Origin: Mycolicibacter heraklionensis
GTDB lineage: Bacteria; Actinomycetota; Actinomycetes; Mycobacteriales; Mycobacteriaceae
Assembly: GCF_001021505.1 (NCBI RefSeq)
Contig: NZ_LDPO01000005.1
Location: 1-64,000, forward strand
Direction: 5' to 3'
Length of the DNA: 64,000 bases
The notes below the pieces were generated by a model. That model did not search any database. It worked only from the letters and a program-made list of their open reading frames with translations, and was not told where the DNA came from. Below, piece by piece: positions 16,571 to 25,927 of the stretch. The stretch's first letter is position 1; each line of letters begins with the position of its first letter. Both the position numbers and the translations under genes were made by a program.

Positions 16571-18933
16571 CGCCGCGTCCGGTCGAACGTGGCCAGCAGC
16601 TGATCGGTCAGGTCCGGGGGCCGCACCGCGATCCGCACCCAGCTGTCATCCAGGCCCGGAAAAGTGTCGGCACGCCGCACGGCAATACCGTTCTCGCGCA
16701 ACGCCGTATGCGCCCCGCGGCCGACCTGGGCCAGCACAAACGGTGCCAAACCTGCGACGAACCGCACCTCGCGCGCGGCGAGGCCCTCACTCAAGTGCAC
16801 CCGCCAGGACGCCAATTGCCGCGCCCGACGGTCGCTTTCGTGCGCCGCCCGCTCATCCGAGCACACCAGCATGGCCGCCAGCGCCGACGCGGACACCGAC
16901 CAGGGGATCTGTAGTCGTGCCGCGTCGGCGAGCAGCGCGGGGTCGCCGAGCAGATATCCCGCGCGTACCCCGGGGATCGACCAGTGCTTGGTCAGGCTGC
17001 GGCTGACCAGCAGTCCCGAATGCCGCTCCCCGGAGAGGGTTTGCGGCTCAGCGGGTATCGCATCGAGGAACGCCTCGTCGACCAGCACCACCCGGCCCGG
17101 GCGCAGCAGTTGGCGCAGCGTCTGCGCCGGATGCAGTACCCCGGTGGGATTGGTCGGGTTGCCGACGACGACGAGGTCGGCGTCGTCGGGCACCGCGTCG
17201 GAGTGCAGTGCGAAGCCGTCGTCGGCCCGGCACAGCACCGTGCCGACGGTGTGACCGGCAGCGCTCAGCGCGGCATGCGGGCCGGTGTACTGCGGATGCA
17301 CCACCACCGGGCAGCGCCACGCTCGCATTCGAGCCACCAGGTCGAAGGCCTCCGACGCCCCCGCAGTTGGCAGTACCTCCGGGGCGGTGAGACCGTGCCG
17401 GGCGGCCAACGCGGCGCGGGCCGCCGACGCCTCGGGGTACGCCACGGCGTCGTCGAGGGAGGCATGCAAGGCGTGCTCGAGCCAGTCCGGGCGTGCCCCG
17501 GCGTAGACGTTGACCGCGAAATCGAGCAGCCCCGGTGCGGCCTCGACGTCACCGTGATGGTGCAGATCCGGGCCGCTGAAACCATGCACGGCGTCGGCGA
17601 ACCGCTGGGCCAGTGCGGGATACCCGGCCCAATGGGTGTGCAGGTAGGACGCATGCAGGCTCGCCGAGGCAAAGCCATCCGGCCCGTCGGGAAGCTGCCA
17701 GGCCGCGCTGACCGGGCGATCGAAAACGACCTGGGTGCGGTGAAATTCGTGCCCGGTGACCTGATCTCCCGCCCGCGCCAGCAGATTGTCGGCCACCGCC
17801 GTGGCCTGCCGGTAACCCAGCGTCAGGCGCGGGGTCATCGCCGCACAACCCGGCAGCGCGCCCACCCCGGCGTCCGCACCCACCCGGCGGGACAGGTAGG
17901 CCAACCCGCCACACTCGGCGACGGTCGGCACTCCCGCGGCCATCGCCGCCCGCAGCGCACCCAACAGCGCGGTGTTGGCCCCCAAGTGCTCTGCGTACAC
18001 CTCCGGGAACCCGCCGCCCAGGTAGATCCCGGCGGTACCGGTCGGCAGACACGTGTCGGTGAGCGGGTCGAAGCTCACCACCTCGCAACCGGCGGCGCGC
18101 AGCAGCTCGAACGTCTCGGTATAGCCGAACGTGAACGCCCGCCCCGCGGCGACGGCCAGCACCGGCCGCCGCCCCGACGCGCCGGTGACCTCGGCAGCCG
18201 GATCCCAGGCGCTGCCGGTCAACTCCGGAGCCTGGCGCGCCACCGCCGACACCGCGTCCAAGTCCACGTACTGCTCCACCAACCCGGCAAGTCGAGCCGC
18301 CATGGCCGCCGCCTCGTCGCGCTCGCCCGCCGGTACCAGGCCGAGATGCCGTGACGGAGTCTGCACGCCCGCATCGCGAGGCAGCACCCCGAGCACCGGA
18401 ATACCGCAGGGGCGCAACGCGGCAACGACTTCATCAGCGTGCCGTGCACTGCCGGCCCTGTTCAGCACCACCCCGGCGACGCGCACCGCCGGATCGAAAC
18501 CAGCCAGGCCCGCCACCACCGCCGCGTGTGTCCGGGAGGCATGCGAGACGTCGACGACCAGCACCACCGGGGTCGCCGTCAACGCCGCGACATGGGCGGT
18601 GGAGGCCTCGCCGCCGGTGCCCAGGCGCCCGTCGAAAAGCCCCATCACGCCTTCGATCACGGCGACATCCGCGCCCGCGGCGCCGTGCAGCAGCAGCGGC
18701 ACGATCCGGTCGGCGCCGACCAGATACGGATCCAGGTTGCGGGCCGGCCGGCCGGTGGCCAGCGCGTGATAACCGGGGTCGATGTAGTCCGGGCCCACCT
18801 TGTGCCCGCTGACCCGCAGGCCGCGTGCCGACAGCGCCGCCATCACCCCGACGGCCACCGTGGTCTTGCCATGCCCGGACGCGGGTGCGGCGATGACCAG
18901 ACGGGGAAGGGGAACGCCCACCACGCTCACCAT
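16567..18933 (-). CDS. CobB-CobC fusion: cobyrinate a,c-diamide synthase joined to threonine-phosphate decarboxylase-like aminotransferase
   Basis: A single 788-codon frame with two full enzymes. Residues 1-455: CobB, with P-loop APASGHGKTT (16-25), GHKVGPDYIDPGYH and a glutaminase domain with nucleophile Cys341 (ECGGLAYL) and a late GHEFH. Residues about 460-788: a PLP-dependent class I/II aminotransferase of CobC/CobD type, with GNPTNPTG (591-598), VDEAF and PLP Lys649 in SRSLTKHW. CobB amidates the a and c carboxylates of hydrogenobyrinic acid; CobC-type enzymes make aminopropanol phosphate. M. tuberculosis has these as separate genes. The start may be ATG 18933 or GTG 18930; both overlap the cobO stop. 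Confidence 0.9.
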   Translation of the reverse strand: MVSVVGVPLPRLVIAAPASGHGKTTVAVGVMAALSARGLRVSGHKVGPDYIDPGYHALATGRPARNLDPYLVGADRIVPLLLHGAAGADVAVIEGVMGLFDGRLGTGGEASTAHVAALTATPVVLVVDVSHASRTHAAVVAGLAGFDPAVRVAGVVLNRAGSARHADEVVAALRPCGIPVLGVLPRDAGVQTPSRHLGLVPAGERDEAAAMAARLAGLVEQYVDLDAVSAVARQAPELTGSAWDPAAEVTGASGRRPVLAVAAGRAFTFGYTETFELLRAAGCEVVSFDPLTDTCLPTGTAGIYLGGGFPEVYAEHLGANTALLGALRAAMAAGVPTVAECGGLAYLSRRVGADAGVGALPGCAAMTPRLTLGYRQATAVADNLLARAGDQVTGHEFHRTQVVFDRPVSAAWQLPDGPDGFASASLHASYLHTHWAGYPALAQRFADAVHGFSGPDLHHHGDVEAAPGLLDFAVNVYAGARPDWLEHALHASLDDAVAYPEASAARAALAARHGLTAPEVLPTAGASEAFDLVARMRAWRCPVVVHPQYTGPHAALSAAGHTVGTVLCRADDGFALHSDAVPDDADLVVVGNPTNPTGVLHPAQTLRQLLRPGRVVLVDEAFLDAIPAEPQTLSGERHSGLLVSRSLTKHWSIPGVRAGYLLGDPALLADAARLQIPWSVSASALAAMLVCSDERAAHESDRRARQLASWRVHLSEGLAAREVRFVAGLAPFVLAQVGRGAHTALRENGIAVRRADTFPGLDDSWVRIAVRPPDLTDQLLATFDRTRR

Positions 18934-19541
18934 TCGATGCCGCGCTGGCCTTTCTGGCCGGCGTCCATCGGGTGCTTGATGTTGCCCATCTCGGTGACCA
19001 GGTCGGCGACCTCGATCAGCCGCGGATCGGCGCGCCGGCCGGTGATCACGACGTGCTGGTGGCCCGGCCGGTTGGCCAAGGTCTCCACCACGTCGTCGAC
19101 GTCCACCCAGCCCCAACCCATCGGATAGGTGAACTCGTCGAGGATGTACAGGTCGTGGGTCTGCGCCGCCAGGCGTTCCTTGATCTGGGCCCAGCCTTCG
19201 GCGGCGTCGCCGGCGTGATCCTCGACGCCGCCGGCCTTGCGGCTCCACGACCAGCCCGACCCCATCTTGTGCCACTGCACCGGACCGCCCTCACCGGTCT
19301 CGGCGTGCAGTGCGCCCAGGCGCTCGAGCACGGTCTGTTCGCCGACCCGCCACTTCGCGGATTTTACAAACTGGAAGACCCCGATGTTGAAGCCCTGATT
19401 CCAGCCGCGCAGCGCCAATCCGAATGCGGCAGTGGACTTCCCCTTGCCGTCACCGGTGTGCACCATCAACAGCGGGCGGTTGCGCCGCTGACGGGTGGTC
19501 AGGTTGTCGTCGGGCACCGTCAACGGCTGTCCCTGCGGCAT
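18927..19541 (-). CDS. cobO: Corrinoid adenosyltransferase CobO
   Basis: A 204-residue CobA/CobO-type ATP:corrinoid adenosyltransferase. The P-loop is GDGKGKSTAA (about residues 30-39), followed by ALRGWNQGFNIGVFQFVK and the Walker B-like LYILDEFTYPM. It attaches the 5'-deoxyadenosyl group to the reduced cobalt of the corrinoid. ATG 19541 overlaps the upstream chelatase stop (TGATG). The order chelatase-cobO-cobB equals M. tuberculosis Rv2850c-Rv2849c-Rv2848c. Confidence 0.93.
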   Translation of the reverse strand: MPQGQPLTVPDDNLTTRQRRNRPLLMVHTGDGKGKSTAAFGLALRGWNQGFNIGVFQFVKSAKWRVGEQTVLERLGALHAETGEGGPVQWHKMGSGWSWSRKAGGVEDHAGDAAEGWAQIKERLAAQTHDLYILDEFTYPMGWGWVDVDDVVETLANRPGHQHVVITGRRADPRLIEVADLVTEMGNIKHPMDAGQKGQRGIEW

Positions 19542-21478
19542 CAGGCGGCTCCCTTCACGATTCGGGTGAGCGCCTCGGCGTTCACCTCGGGCAGCGCGAC
19601 GTAGTCGGCCCGCAGGCACTCGGCCAGGCCACGCGCCAACCCCATCCGCATTCGGCCGCTCTCGCAGTCGATGACCACCGACGAAATTCCTTGTTCGGCA
19701 AGGTGAGTCGCCGCCTGTTTGGATCGCCCGACCGGGTCGGCCCCGGCGGTGGCCCGCCCGTCGGTGACGACCACCAGCAGAGGCCGGCGGGCCGGGTCGC
19801 GCAGCCGCTCCCGCCGGATCACCTCGGCGGCTTCGGCCAGCCCCTCGGCCAGCGGGGTGCGGCCGCCGGCCGGCACCTCGTCGAGACGCACCGCGGCGAT
19901 CTCCACCGACCCGGTCGGCGGCAGCAGCACCTGGGCTCCGGTGTCACGGAACGTCACCACACCGACGCGGTCCCGCCGCCGGTAGGCGTCCAGCAGCAGC
20001 GAGACAATCGCGGTCTTGACGTGCCGCATCCGCTCGACGGCGGCCATCGACCCGGAGGTGTCGACCACGAACAGCACCAGGTTGGCCTCCCGGCCCTCCC
20101 GCACGGCCCGGCGAAGATCGCCGGCCGCCAACAGAAGTCGCCCGCTGCGGCGCCCCCGGGCGACCTGATGGGGGGCGGCGGCCCGCACCGTTTCGAACAG
20201 GTGCAGCCCGCCCGCGGTGTCCGCGGTGGCGCCGACTCGCTGGCCGGCGCTGGTGCGGGCCCGGCTGCGCTGCCCGGCGTGCCCCTCACCGACTCCGTCG
20301 ACCGTGAAAAGCCTTGCCCGGTATGGCGAATCAGCGCCCACGGTCGAGGTGGAGCCCCCTCCGGACGGAGTCGGTGCACCCTGGCCGGGTGCGGCCTGCC
20401 CACCACCGTCCGGGCCGCCGTCGGGATCCGGCTCCGGGCCGGAATCCTCCGGTGGGAGTAGCTCGTCGAGCTCAGCCTCATCGAGGCCCGGGGCGTCGAA
20501 CGGCTTGCGTCGCCGCCGATGCGGCAGGGCCAGCCGGGCGGCCACCCGCAGGTCCTCGAGGGTGACCGCGTCGCGTCCCTGCCACGCCGCATGTGCCACC
20601 GCGGTGCGGGCACAGACGATGTCGCCGCGCAGACCGTCGACGTCGAATGCCGCGCAGATCTCACCGATCTTGACCAGCGCCGCGTCGGTCAGCGCCACCT
20701 GCGGCAGCAGGTCCTGGGCTTGCCGGATCCGGGCCCGCAGCCGGTCTTGGGCCGCGGCGTAGGCCGCGGCGAAGGCATCCGGATCGGCGTCGAACGCCAG
20801 CCGCCGGCGCACCGCCTCGGCACGCAACACCGGATCGCGCGGGGCGGACACCTCGACGGTCAGCCCGAACCGGTCGAGCAACTGGGGGCGTAGCTCGCCC
20901 TCCTCGGGATTCATCGTCCCGACGATCACGAAACGGGCGGCATGGGTGACCGAGACCGCGTCGCGTTCCACGGTCAACCGGCCCATCGCCGCGGCGTCCA
21001 GCAGCAGGTCCACCAGGTGGTCGGCCAACAGGTTGACCTCGTCCACGTAGAGGATGCCGCGATTGGCGCGCGCCAACAGCCCCGGTTCGAAGTCGACGGC
21101 GCCGGCGCTGAGCGCCCGCTCCAGGTGGATGGAGCCCACCACCCGGTCCTCGGTGGCGCCGACCGGCAGCTCCACCAGCCGCACCGGGCGGGTCTCGACG
21201 GCGGCGTCGCTGGGGAACGGGCCGTCGGGGGAGAGCGGGTTCGCCTCAGTCGGATCGGAAGAGAACCGGTCGCCGGCCACCACGTCGATGGGCGGCAGCA
21301 CCTGGGCGAGCGCACGGACCAGCGTCGACTTGGCGGTGCCCTTCTCGCCGCGGATCAGCACCCCGCCGATACCGGGGGAGATCGCGCTCAGGACAAGCGC
21401 CAGCGCCATGTCGTCGAGGCCGCCCGGGGCATCCGGGTCGCCGCCGAGGACAGCGGGAAAGGGGTACAGCTGTTGCAT
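19541..21478 (-). CDS. Magnesium-chelatase-like ChlI-ChlD protein, probable cobaltochelatase motor subunit
   Basis: A 645-residue protein with an N-terminal AAA+ domain (Walker A GEKGTAKST at 44-52, YVDEVNLL Walker B at 144-151, sensor region GTMNPEEGELRPQLLDRFGL). A Pro/Asp/Gly-rich linker follows (about 340-385), then a C-terminal VWA domain with the MIDAS motif DTSGS (473-477). This is the fused I and D subunit layout found in actinobacteria. It would hydrolyse ATP to drive cobalt insertion by CobN, taking the place of CobS/CobT. The ATG at 21478 follows a cobalamin riboswitch; first gene of a four-gene operon. Homologous to Rv2850c by arrangement. Confidence 0.88.
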   Translation of the reverse strand: MQQLYPFPAVLGGDPDAPGGLDDMALALVLSAISPGIGGVLIRGEKGTAKSTLVRALAQVLPPIDVVAGDRFSSDPTEANPLSPDGPFPSDAAVETRPVRLVELPVGATEDRVVGSIHLERALSAGAVDFEPGLLARANRGILYVDEVNLLADHLVDLLLDAAAMGRLTVERDAVSVTHAARFVIVGTMNPEEGELRPQLLDRFGLTVEVSAPRDPVLRAEAVRRRLAFDADPDAFAAAYAAAQDRLRARIRQAQDLLPQVALTDAALVKIGEICAAFDVDGLRGDIVCARTAVAHAAWQGRDAVTLEDLRVAARLALPHRRRRKPFDAPGLDEAELDELLPPEDSGPEPDPDGGPDGGGQAAPGQGAPTPSGGGSTSTVGADSPYRARLFTVDGVGEGHAGQRSRARTSAGQRVGATADTAGGLHLFETVRAAAPHQVARGRRSGRLLLAAGDLRRAVREGREANLVLFVVDTSGSMAAVERMRHVKTAIVSLLLDAYRRRDRVGVVTFRDTGAQVLLPPTGSVEIAAVRLDEVPAGGRTPLAEGLAEAAEVIRRERLRDPARRPLLVVVTDGRATAGADPVGRSKQAATHLAEQGISSVVIDCESGRMRMGLARGLAECLRADYVALPEVNAEALTRIVKGAA

Positions 21479-21511
21479 TGAGGCTCCGCTCGTGATGCCC
21501 AGTGTTGGCAA

Positions 21512-21613
21512 CGCGAAGCCGGTATTCGGACTGACCGTGGCGCACCGAAATGCGCCGCGGAACACCGTAGCGGGCCTGCGTCGGAGTCACACCGACTTCC
21601 CTGGCACTTCGCG
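21512..21613 (-). promoter_or_regulatory. Cobalamin riboswitch (leader of the chelatase-cobO-cobBC-cobD operon)
   Basis: On the minus strand GGGAAGTCGGTGTGACTCC leads into GACGCAGGCCCGCTACGGT (B12 box with A-C-G-G-T where ACTGT is usual). A variable hairpin follows, then CAGTCCGAATACCGG. A 7-bp P1 pairs 21607-21613 with 21512-21518. It ends about 34 bases before the ATG. Less canonical than the other two, but every core block is in order. Confidence 0.8.
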
Positions 21614-21672
21614 CCGATACCCTAACACCCATGGCGTGAGACGCCGACCTGGGCGAAAGGACTAGAGGACCC

Positions 21673-22470
21673 ATGACCGCACCCGAAGCAGACCTGACCG
21701 GATGGGTTGCCGAGCCGTTCACCGGCGGCGGATTCACCCACGACGTGTACCGCAAGGGCGAGGGCCCCGGCGTGGTGCTGATCCCGGAGATCCCAGGGAT
21801 TCACCCCGGGGTGCTGGCGTTGGGAAATCACCTGGTGGACAACGGTTTCACCGTGGCGATTCCCTCGCTGTTCGGCGAGCCGGGTAAGGCGATCACGCCG
21901 GGCTACGCCGCGGCCACGATCGCCCGGGCCTGCGTGACGCGGGAGTTCGCCGCGTTCGCCACCGACAAGCAGCGGCCGGTCACCCAGTTCCTGCGGGCGC
22001 TGGCCCGCGACCTCAACGAGAAGACGCCCGGCAAGGGCGTCGGGGTGATCGGTCAGTGCTTCACCGGCGGTTTCGCGCTGGCCGCGGCCGTCGACGACTC
22101 CGTGCTGGCCCCGGTGCTCAGCCAACCGTCGGTGCCGATACCGCTTACGCTGAAGCAGCGCCGCGACCCGGGGCTCTCGGAGGTCGAGCTGGGTGTCGTC
22201 GCCGACCGGGCCGCGGGCGGCGAGCTGTGCGCTCTGGGCCTGCGGTTCAGCGAGGACAAGATGGCCCCCGGCGACCGTTTCGCTACGCTGAAAGCTCGCC
22301 TCGGCGATGCGTTCGAGGTGATCGAGATCGACTCGTCGCCGGGCAATCCGGACGGCCTGTCCCGGATGGCGCACTCGGTGCTCACCGACCAGGTCCGTGA
22401 GGTCGACGGCCATCCCGCCTACGAGGCGCGCAAGCGGGTGGTGCAGTTCCTCACCGAACGCCTGACCTAG
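21673..22470 (+). CDS. Dienelactone hydrolase family protein
   Basis: A 265-residue alpha/beta hydrolase with the dienelactone hydrolase fold. The nucleophile is a cysteine in GQCFTGGFAL; an early Glu (IPEIPGIHPG) is the DLH ion-pair partner, and a C-terminal acid plus His would complete the triad. DLHs open dienelactones from aromatic degradation, but actinobacterial members have varied substrates, so the reaction is open. It is divergent from the chelatase operon and ends 2 bases before cobL, so the two are likely co-transcribed without a visible metabolic link. Confidence 0.82.
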   Translation: MTAPEADLTGWVAEPFTGGGFTHDVYRKGEGPGVVLIPEIPGIHPGVLALGNHLVDNGFTVAIPSLFGEPGKAITPGYAAATIARACVTREFAAFATDKQRPVTQFLRALARDLNEKTPGKGVGVIGQCFTGGFALAAAVDDSVLAPVLSQPSVPIPLTLKQRRDPGLSEVELGVVADRAAGGELCALGLRFSEDKMAPGDRFATLKARLGDAFEVIEIDSSPGNPDGLSRMAHSVLTDQVREVDGHPAYEARKRVVQFLTERLT

Positions 22471-22472
22471 CG

Positions 22473-23672
22473 GTGCCCGCCGCGGAACGCATCGCCGTCG
22501 TCGGCATCGGCGCCGACGGCTGGGCCGGGCTGGGCGGGCCGGCGCGGGACACGGTGCTGGCGGCCGACGTCGTGATCGGCGGGTCGCGCCACCTCGACCT
22601 GCTGCCCGCGGTCGAGGGCCAACAGCGCCACACCTGGCCGTCGCCGCTGCGGGCCGGGCTGACCGGGCTGCTCGACGGGCTGGCCGGGCAGCGAGTGGTC
22701 GCGCTGGCCTCCGGCGATCCGCTGCTGTCCGGGGTGGGCAGCACGTTGATCGAGCTGTTCGGAGCCGACCGGGTCACGGTGGTCCCGGCGGTCTCGTCGG
22801 TCACGCTGGCCCGCGCCCGGTTGGGCTGGCCCGCGGAGTCCGCCGCGGTGATCAGGGCCGCCGATGTGCACGCGGTGCTGCGCGAGCTGGCGCCGGGCCG
22901 GCGGGTGCTGGTGCTGTCGTCGGACCAGACCACCCCGGGGCAGCTGGCCGCCCTGTTGACCGAGCGCGGCTACGGGGCGAGCCGGATGGTGGTGCTGGGT
23001 GACCTCGGCGGCGCGGCCGAATACAGGCGGGACAGCACCGCGGCCACCTTTGCCGGCCCGGTGCCGCGGCTCAATATCGTCGCCCTGGAACTCGCCGGCC
23101 CGCTGGTCTCCGGCTGGGCGGCCGGCCTACCCGACGACGCCTACGAGCACGACGGGCAACTCACCAAACGCGACCTACGGGCGTCCGCGCTGGCGCGGCT
23201 GGCCCCGGCGCCCGGGCAGCTGCTGTGGGACGTGGGCGCGGGCGCCGGCTCGGTGGGCATCGAATGGATGCGCTCGCATCCGACCTGCCATGCCCTCGCT
23301 GTCGAGGCGAACGATGCCAGAGCACAACGTATCTCGGACAACGCTCGCAACCTCGGGGTCCCCGCGTTGCGGGTGGTTCACGGCACGGCCCCGCAGGTGT
23401 TGGCGGACCTGCCCGCCCCGGACGCGGTGTTCATCGGCGGCGGCCTGAGCCGGGACGGGGTGCTGGCGGCCTGCCTGGCAGCGCTGGTACCGGGCGGGCG
23501 GCTGGTGGCCCACGGCGTCACGCTGGAAACCGAGGCGCTGCTGGCGACGGCCTACCGCGAACACGGCGGCGAGCTGACCCGCATCCAGGTCGAGTACGCC
23601 GCACCGCTGGGGTCCTTCACCGGCTGGACGCCGGCCCGGGCGGTCACCCAGTGGGCGCTAACCCGGCCCTGA
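22473..23672 (+). CDS. cobL: Precorrin-6Y C5,15-methyltransferase (decarboxylating) CobL
   Basis: A 399-residue fusion of a CbiE-type methylase (residues about 1-200, starting RIAVVGIGADGWAGL, with ALASGDPLLSGVG) and a CbiT-type methyltransferase (about 210-399) whose SAM loop is LLWDVGAGAGSVGIEW. CobL methylates C5 and C15 and removes the C12 acetate carboxyl. Start is GTG 22473, 2 bases after the hydrolase stop. The 3' end overlaps the convergent cobM by 15 bases. Confidence 0.93.
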   Translation: MPAAERIAVVGIGADGWAGLGGPARDTVLAADVVIGGSRHLDLLPAVEGQQRHTWPSPLRAGLTGLLDGLAGQRVVALASGDPLLSGVGSTLIELFGADRVTVVPAVSSVTLARARLGWPAESAAVIRAADVHAVLRELAPGRRVLVLSSDQTTPGQLAALLTERGYGASRMVVLGDLGGAAEYRRDSTAATFAGPVPRLNIVALELAGPLVSGWAAGLPDDAYEHDGQLTKRDLRASALARLAPAPGQLLWDVGAGAGSVGIEWMRSHPTCHALAVEANDARAQRISDNARNLGVPALRVVHGTAPQVLADLPAPDAVFIGGGLSRDGVLAACLAALVPGGRLVAHGVTLETEALLATAYREHGGELTRIQVEYAAPLGSFTGWTPARAVTQWALTRP

Positions 23673-24428
23673 CCGGTCCCGAGCCGGGTCATAGAGGTGG
23701 CTCTCGCCGGCACACGGATCGGGCAGATCGGCCACCGCCCGGCCGACCAGGATGACCGCGGCCGACCGCAGGCCCGCCGCCTCGACCGCGTCGGCGATGT
23801 CGGTGATCGTCCCGCGCAGCACCAGCTCCTCGGGCTGCGAGGCGCGATAGACCACCGCGACCGGGCAGTCCGGACCGTACTCGGATTCCAGCTGGGCCAT
23901 CAGTTCTCGGGTCCGAGTGATCGCCAGGTGCAGTACCAGGGTGGCTTGCGTGGCGGCGAATGCGGCCAGCGATTCCCGCTCCGGCATAGCGGTGGAGGAG
24001 GCCTGGACCCGGGTCAACACCACCGACTGCGTCACCAGCGGGACCGTGAGCTCGCGGCCGAGCACCGCCGCGGCGGCCGCATATGCCGGCACTCCGGGCG
24101 TCACCTCCCACGGCACCCCGGCGGCATCGAGGCGGCGGGTCTGTTCGAAGACCGCGCTGTACAGCGACGGGTCCCCGGAGACCAGCCGCACCACCGTGCG
24201 TCCCGCCCGGTGCGCGGTGACCAGCCGGTCGGTGATCGCGTCCAGGTCCAGATCGGCGGTGTCGACGAGGTCGGCCGTACCCGAGCAGTGGGCCAGAACC
24301 TGTGGGTCCAGATAGCTGCCCGGATAGAGCACCACGTCTGCCTCGGACAACAGCCGGGCGGCCCGCACCGTCAGCAGTTCCGCCGCGCCCGGACCGGCGC
24401 CGACGAACTGGACCGCTAGCGCACCCAT
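23658..24428 (-). CDS. cobM: Precorrin-4 C11-methyltransferase CobM
   Basis: A 256-residue SAM-dependent tetrapyrrole methylase: VQFVGAGPGAAELLTVRAAR at the start, YPGSYLDPQVL, RLVSGDPSLYSA and the VTPGVPAYAAAAAVLGRELT signature typical of CobM/CbiF. It methylates C11 of precorrin-4. ATG 24428 lies inside the end of cobIJ (13-base overlap), last gene of the leftward cobG-cobH-cobIJ-cobM operon. Confidence 0.93.
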   Translation of the reverse strand: MGALAVQFVGAGPGAAELLTVRAARLLSEADVVLYPGSYLDPQVLAHCSGTADLVDTADLDLDAITDRLVTAHRAGRTVVRLVSGDPSLYSAVFEQTRRLDAAGVPWEVTPGVPAYAAAAAVLGRELTVPLVTQSVVLTRVQASSTAMPERESLAAFAATQATLVLHLAITRTRELMAQLESEYGPDCPVAVVYRASQPEELVLRGTITDIADAVEAAGLRSAAVILVGRAVADLPDPCAGESHLYDPARDRSGPG

Positions 24429-25927
24429 CGCGGCGTCCACACCCGCCCAGCCGTCACCCGGGTCGACGAGGCCCCCACCAGGACAAGGCATTTCATGTCG
24501 ATGGTGTCGGTGTCCAGCTCGCCCAGGGTGGTCACGGTGAGCGACTCGGACTCCCGGCCGATGTCACGGCCGACCACCACCACCGTCGCCGCGTCCCGAT
24601 GTTCCAGCAGCACCTTGCGGGCGATCGCGATCTGGTCGGGCCGGGCGCGAGACGCCGGGTTGTAGATCGCCAGCACCAGATCGGCCTCGGCGATCGCCCG
24701 CAGCCGCGACTCGATCACCGCCCAGGGCTTGAGCCGATCCGAGAGGCTCAGCACCGCGAAGTCGGCACCGATCGGGGCGCCGGCTGCCGCGGCCACCGCC
24801 TGCACCGCCGACACTCCGGGCAGCACTCGCACCGAAACATGTTGATATTGCTCGTTATCGGCCGCCTCGAACACCGCTGATGCCATCCCGAACACCCCGG
24901 CATCCCCGCCGGAGACCACCGCCGCCCGCTCGCCGCGCGCGGCCAGGTCCAGCGCGAAGCGGGCCCGGTCGAGCTCGACGGTGTTGCCCGAGGTGTGCCG
25001 CTGCAGTCCCTCTCGCTGCGGAACCCGCGCGACGTAGGGGCCGTAGCCCACCACATGATCCACCTGCTCCAGCGCGGCGGCCGCTTCGGCGGTCAACCAG
25101 CCGTCGGGCCCGGGTCCCAGCCCGATGACCAGCAGCTCGGCGGGCTGGGAAACCTGTTCGACCACGGCGGGGGCCGGCTCGGCCGACGTCCGGGAGCGCT
25201 GCCCGTTGCGGGAGTCGCCGTCCACGACGATCAGCGACAGATAGGGAACCTCGTCGGATTCGTCCATGCCGGCCACCGGCAGCCAGCGCTGTTGCGGATG
25301 ACTGGCCCGCTCGACGTAGTAGGCGTGCTCCAGGCGGCCCGCCGCTGCCAGGGCCCGACGCACCGCCGGAAAGGTACGACCCAGCTTCATGATGATGGCG
25401 CCGTCGGTGTCGGCCAGCCTCATCGCCAGCTCGTGCTCGCCCAGGGTGCCCGGCAGCACGGTCAGCACGTCGGTCTGGCGCACCAGCGGCATCCCGAGCG
25501 CGGCGGTGGCGGCGCTGAATGCCGGTACACCGGGGATGATCTCGGTGTCGTAGCGCGCCGACAGCCGGTCGTGCATGTACATGAACGAGCCGTAGAACAG
25601 CGGATCGCCCTCGGTCAGCAGCGCCACCGTGCGACCCGCATCCAGGTGGGCGGCCAGCCTGGACGCCGAGGCCTCATAGAAGTCGGCGAGTGCGCCGGCA
25701 TAGCCGCCGGGGTGATCGGTGACCCCGGTGGTGACGGGGTAGCGCAGCTCCTCTTCGCGGACACCCGGCCGGATCAGGTCGGCGGCGATGGTGCGCGCAT
25801 ACGACGCCTTGTTGACCCCGGCGTGGTAGGCCACCACGTCGGCGTCGGCGATGATCCGGGCGGCCTTGCGGGTGATCAGTTCCGGGTCACCGGGGCCCAG
25901 GCCCACCCCGTAGAAGGTGCCGGTCAT
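24416..25927 (-). CDS. cobIJ: CobI-CobJ fusion: precorrin-2 C20-methyltransferase / precorrin-3B C17-methyltransferase
   Basis: A 503-residue protein of two tandem SAM methylase domains. Residues about 1-245 are CobI (FYGVGLGPGDPELITRKA, LLTEGDPLFYGSFMYM, EIIPGVPAFSAA). Residues about 265-503 are CobJ (LLVIGLGPGPDGWLTAEA, VSGGDAGVFGMA, YNPASRARPDQ). The same fusion is known from M. tuberculosis (Rv2066), so it is normal for the group. ATG 25927 overlaps the cobH stop (ATGA). Confidence 0.95.
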   Translation of the reverse strand: MTGTFYGVGLGPGDPELITRKAARIIADADVVAYHAGVNKASYARTIAADLIRPGVREEELRYPVTTGVTDHPGGYAGALADFYEASASRLAAHLDAGRTVALLTEGDPLFYGSFMYMHDRLSARYDTEIIPGVPAFSAATAALGMPLVRQTDVLTVLPGTLGEHELAMRLADTDGAIIMKLGRTFPAVRRALAAAGRLEHAYYVERASHPQQRWLPVAGMDESDEVPYLSLIVVDGDSRNGQRSRTSAEPAPAVVEQVSQPAELLVIGLGPGPDGWLTAEAAAALEQVDHVVGYGPYVARVPQREGLQRHTSGNTVELDRARFALDLAARGERAAVVSGGDAGVFGMASAVFEAADNEQYQHVSVRVLPGVSAVQAVAAAAGAPIGADFAVLSLSDRLKPWAVIESRLRAIAEADLVLAIYNPASRARPDQIAIARKVLLEHRDAATVVVVGRDIGRESESLTVTTLGELDTDTIDMKCLVLVGASSTRVTAGRVWTPRWVR

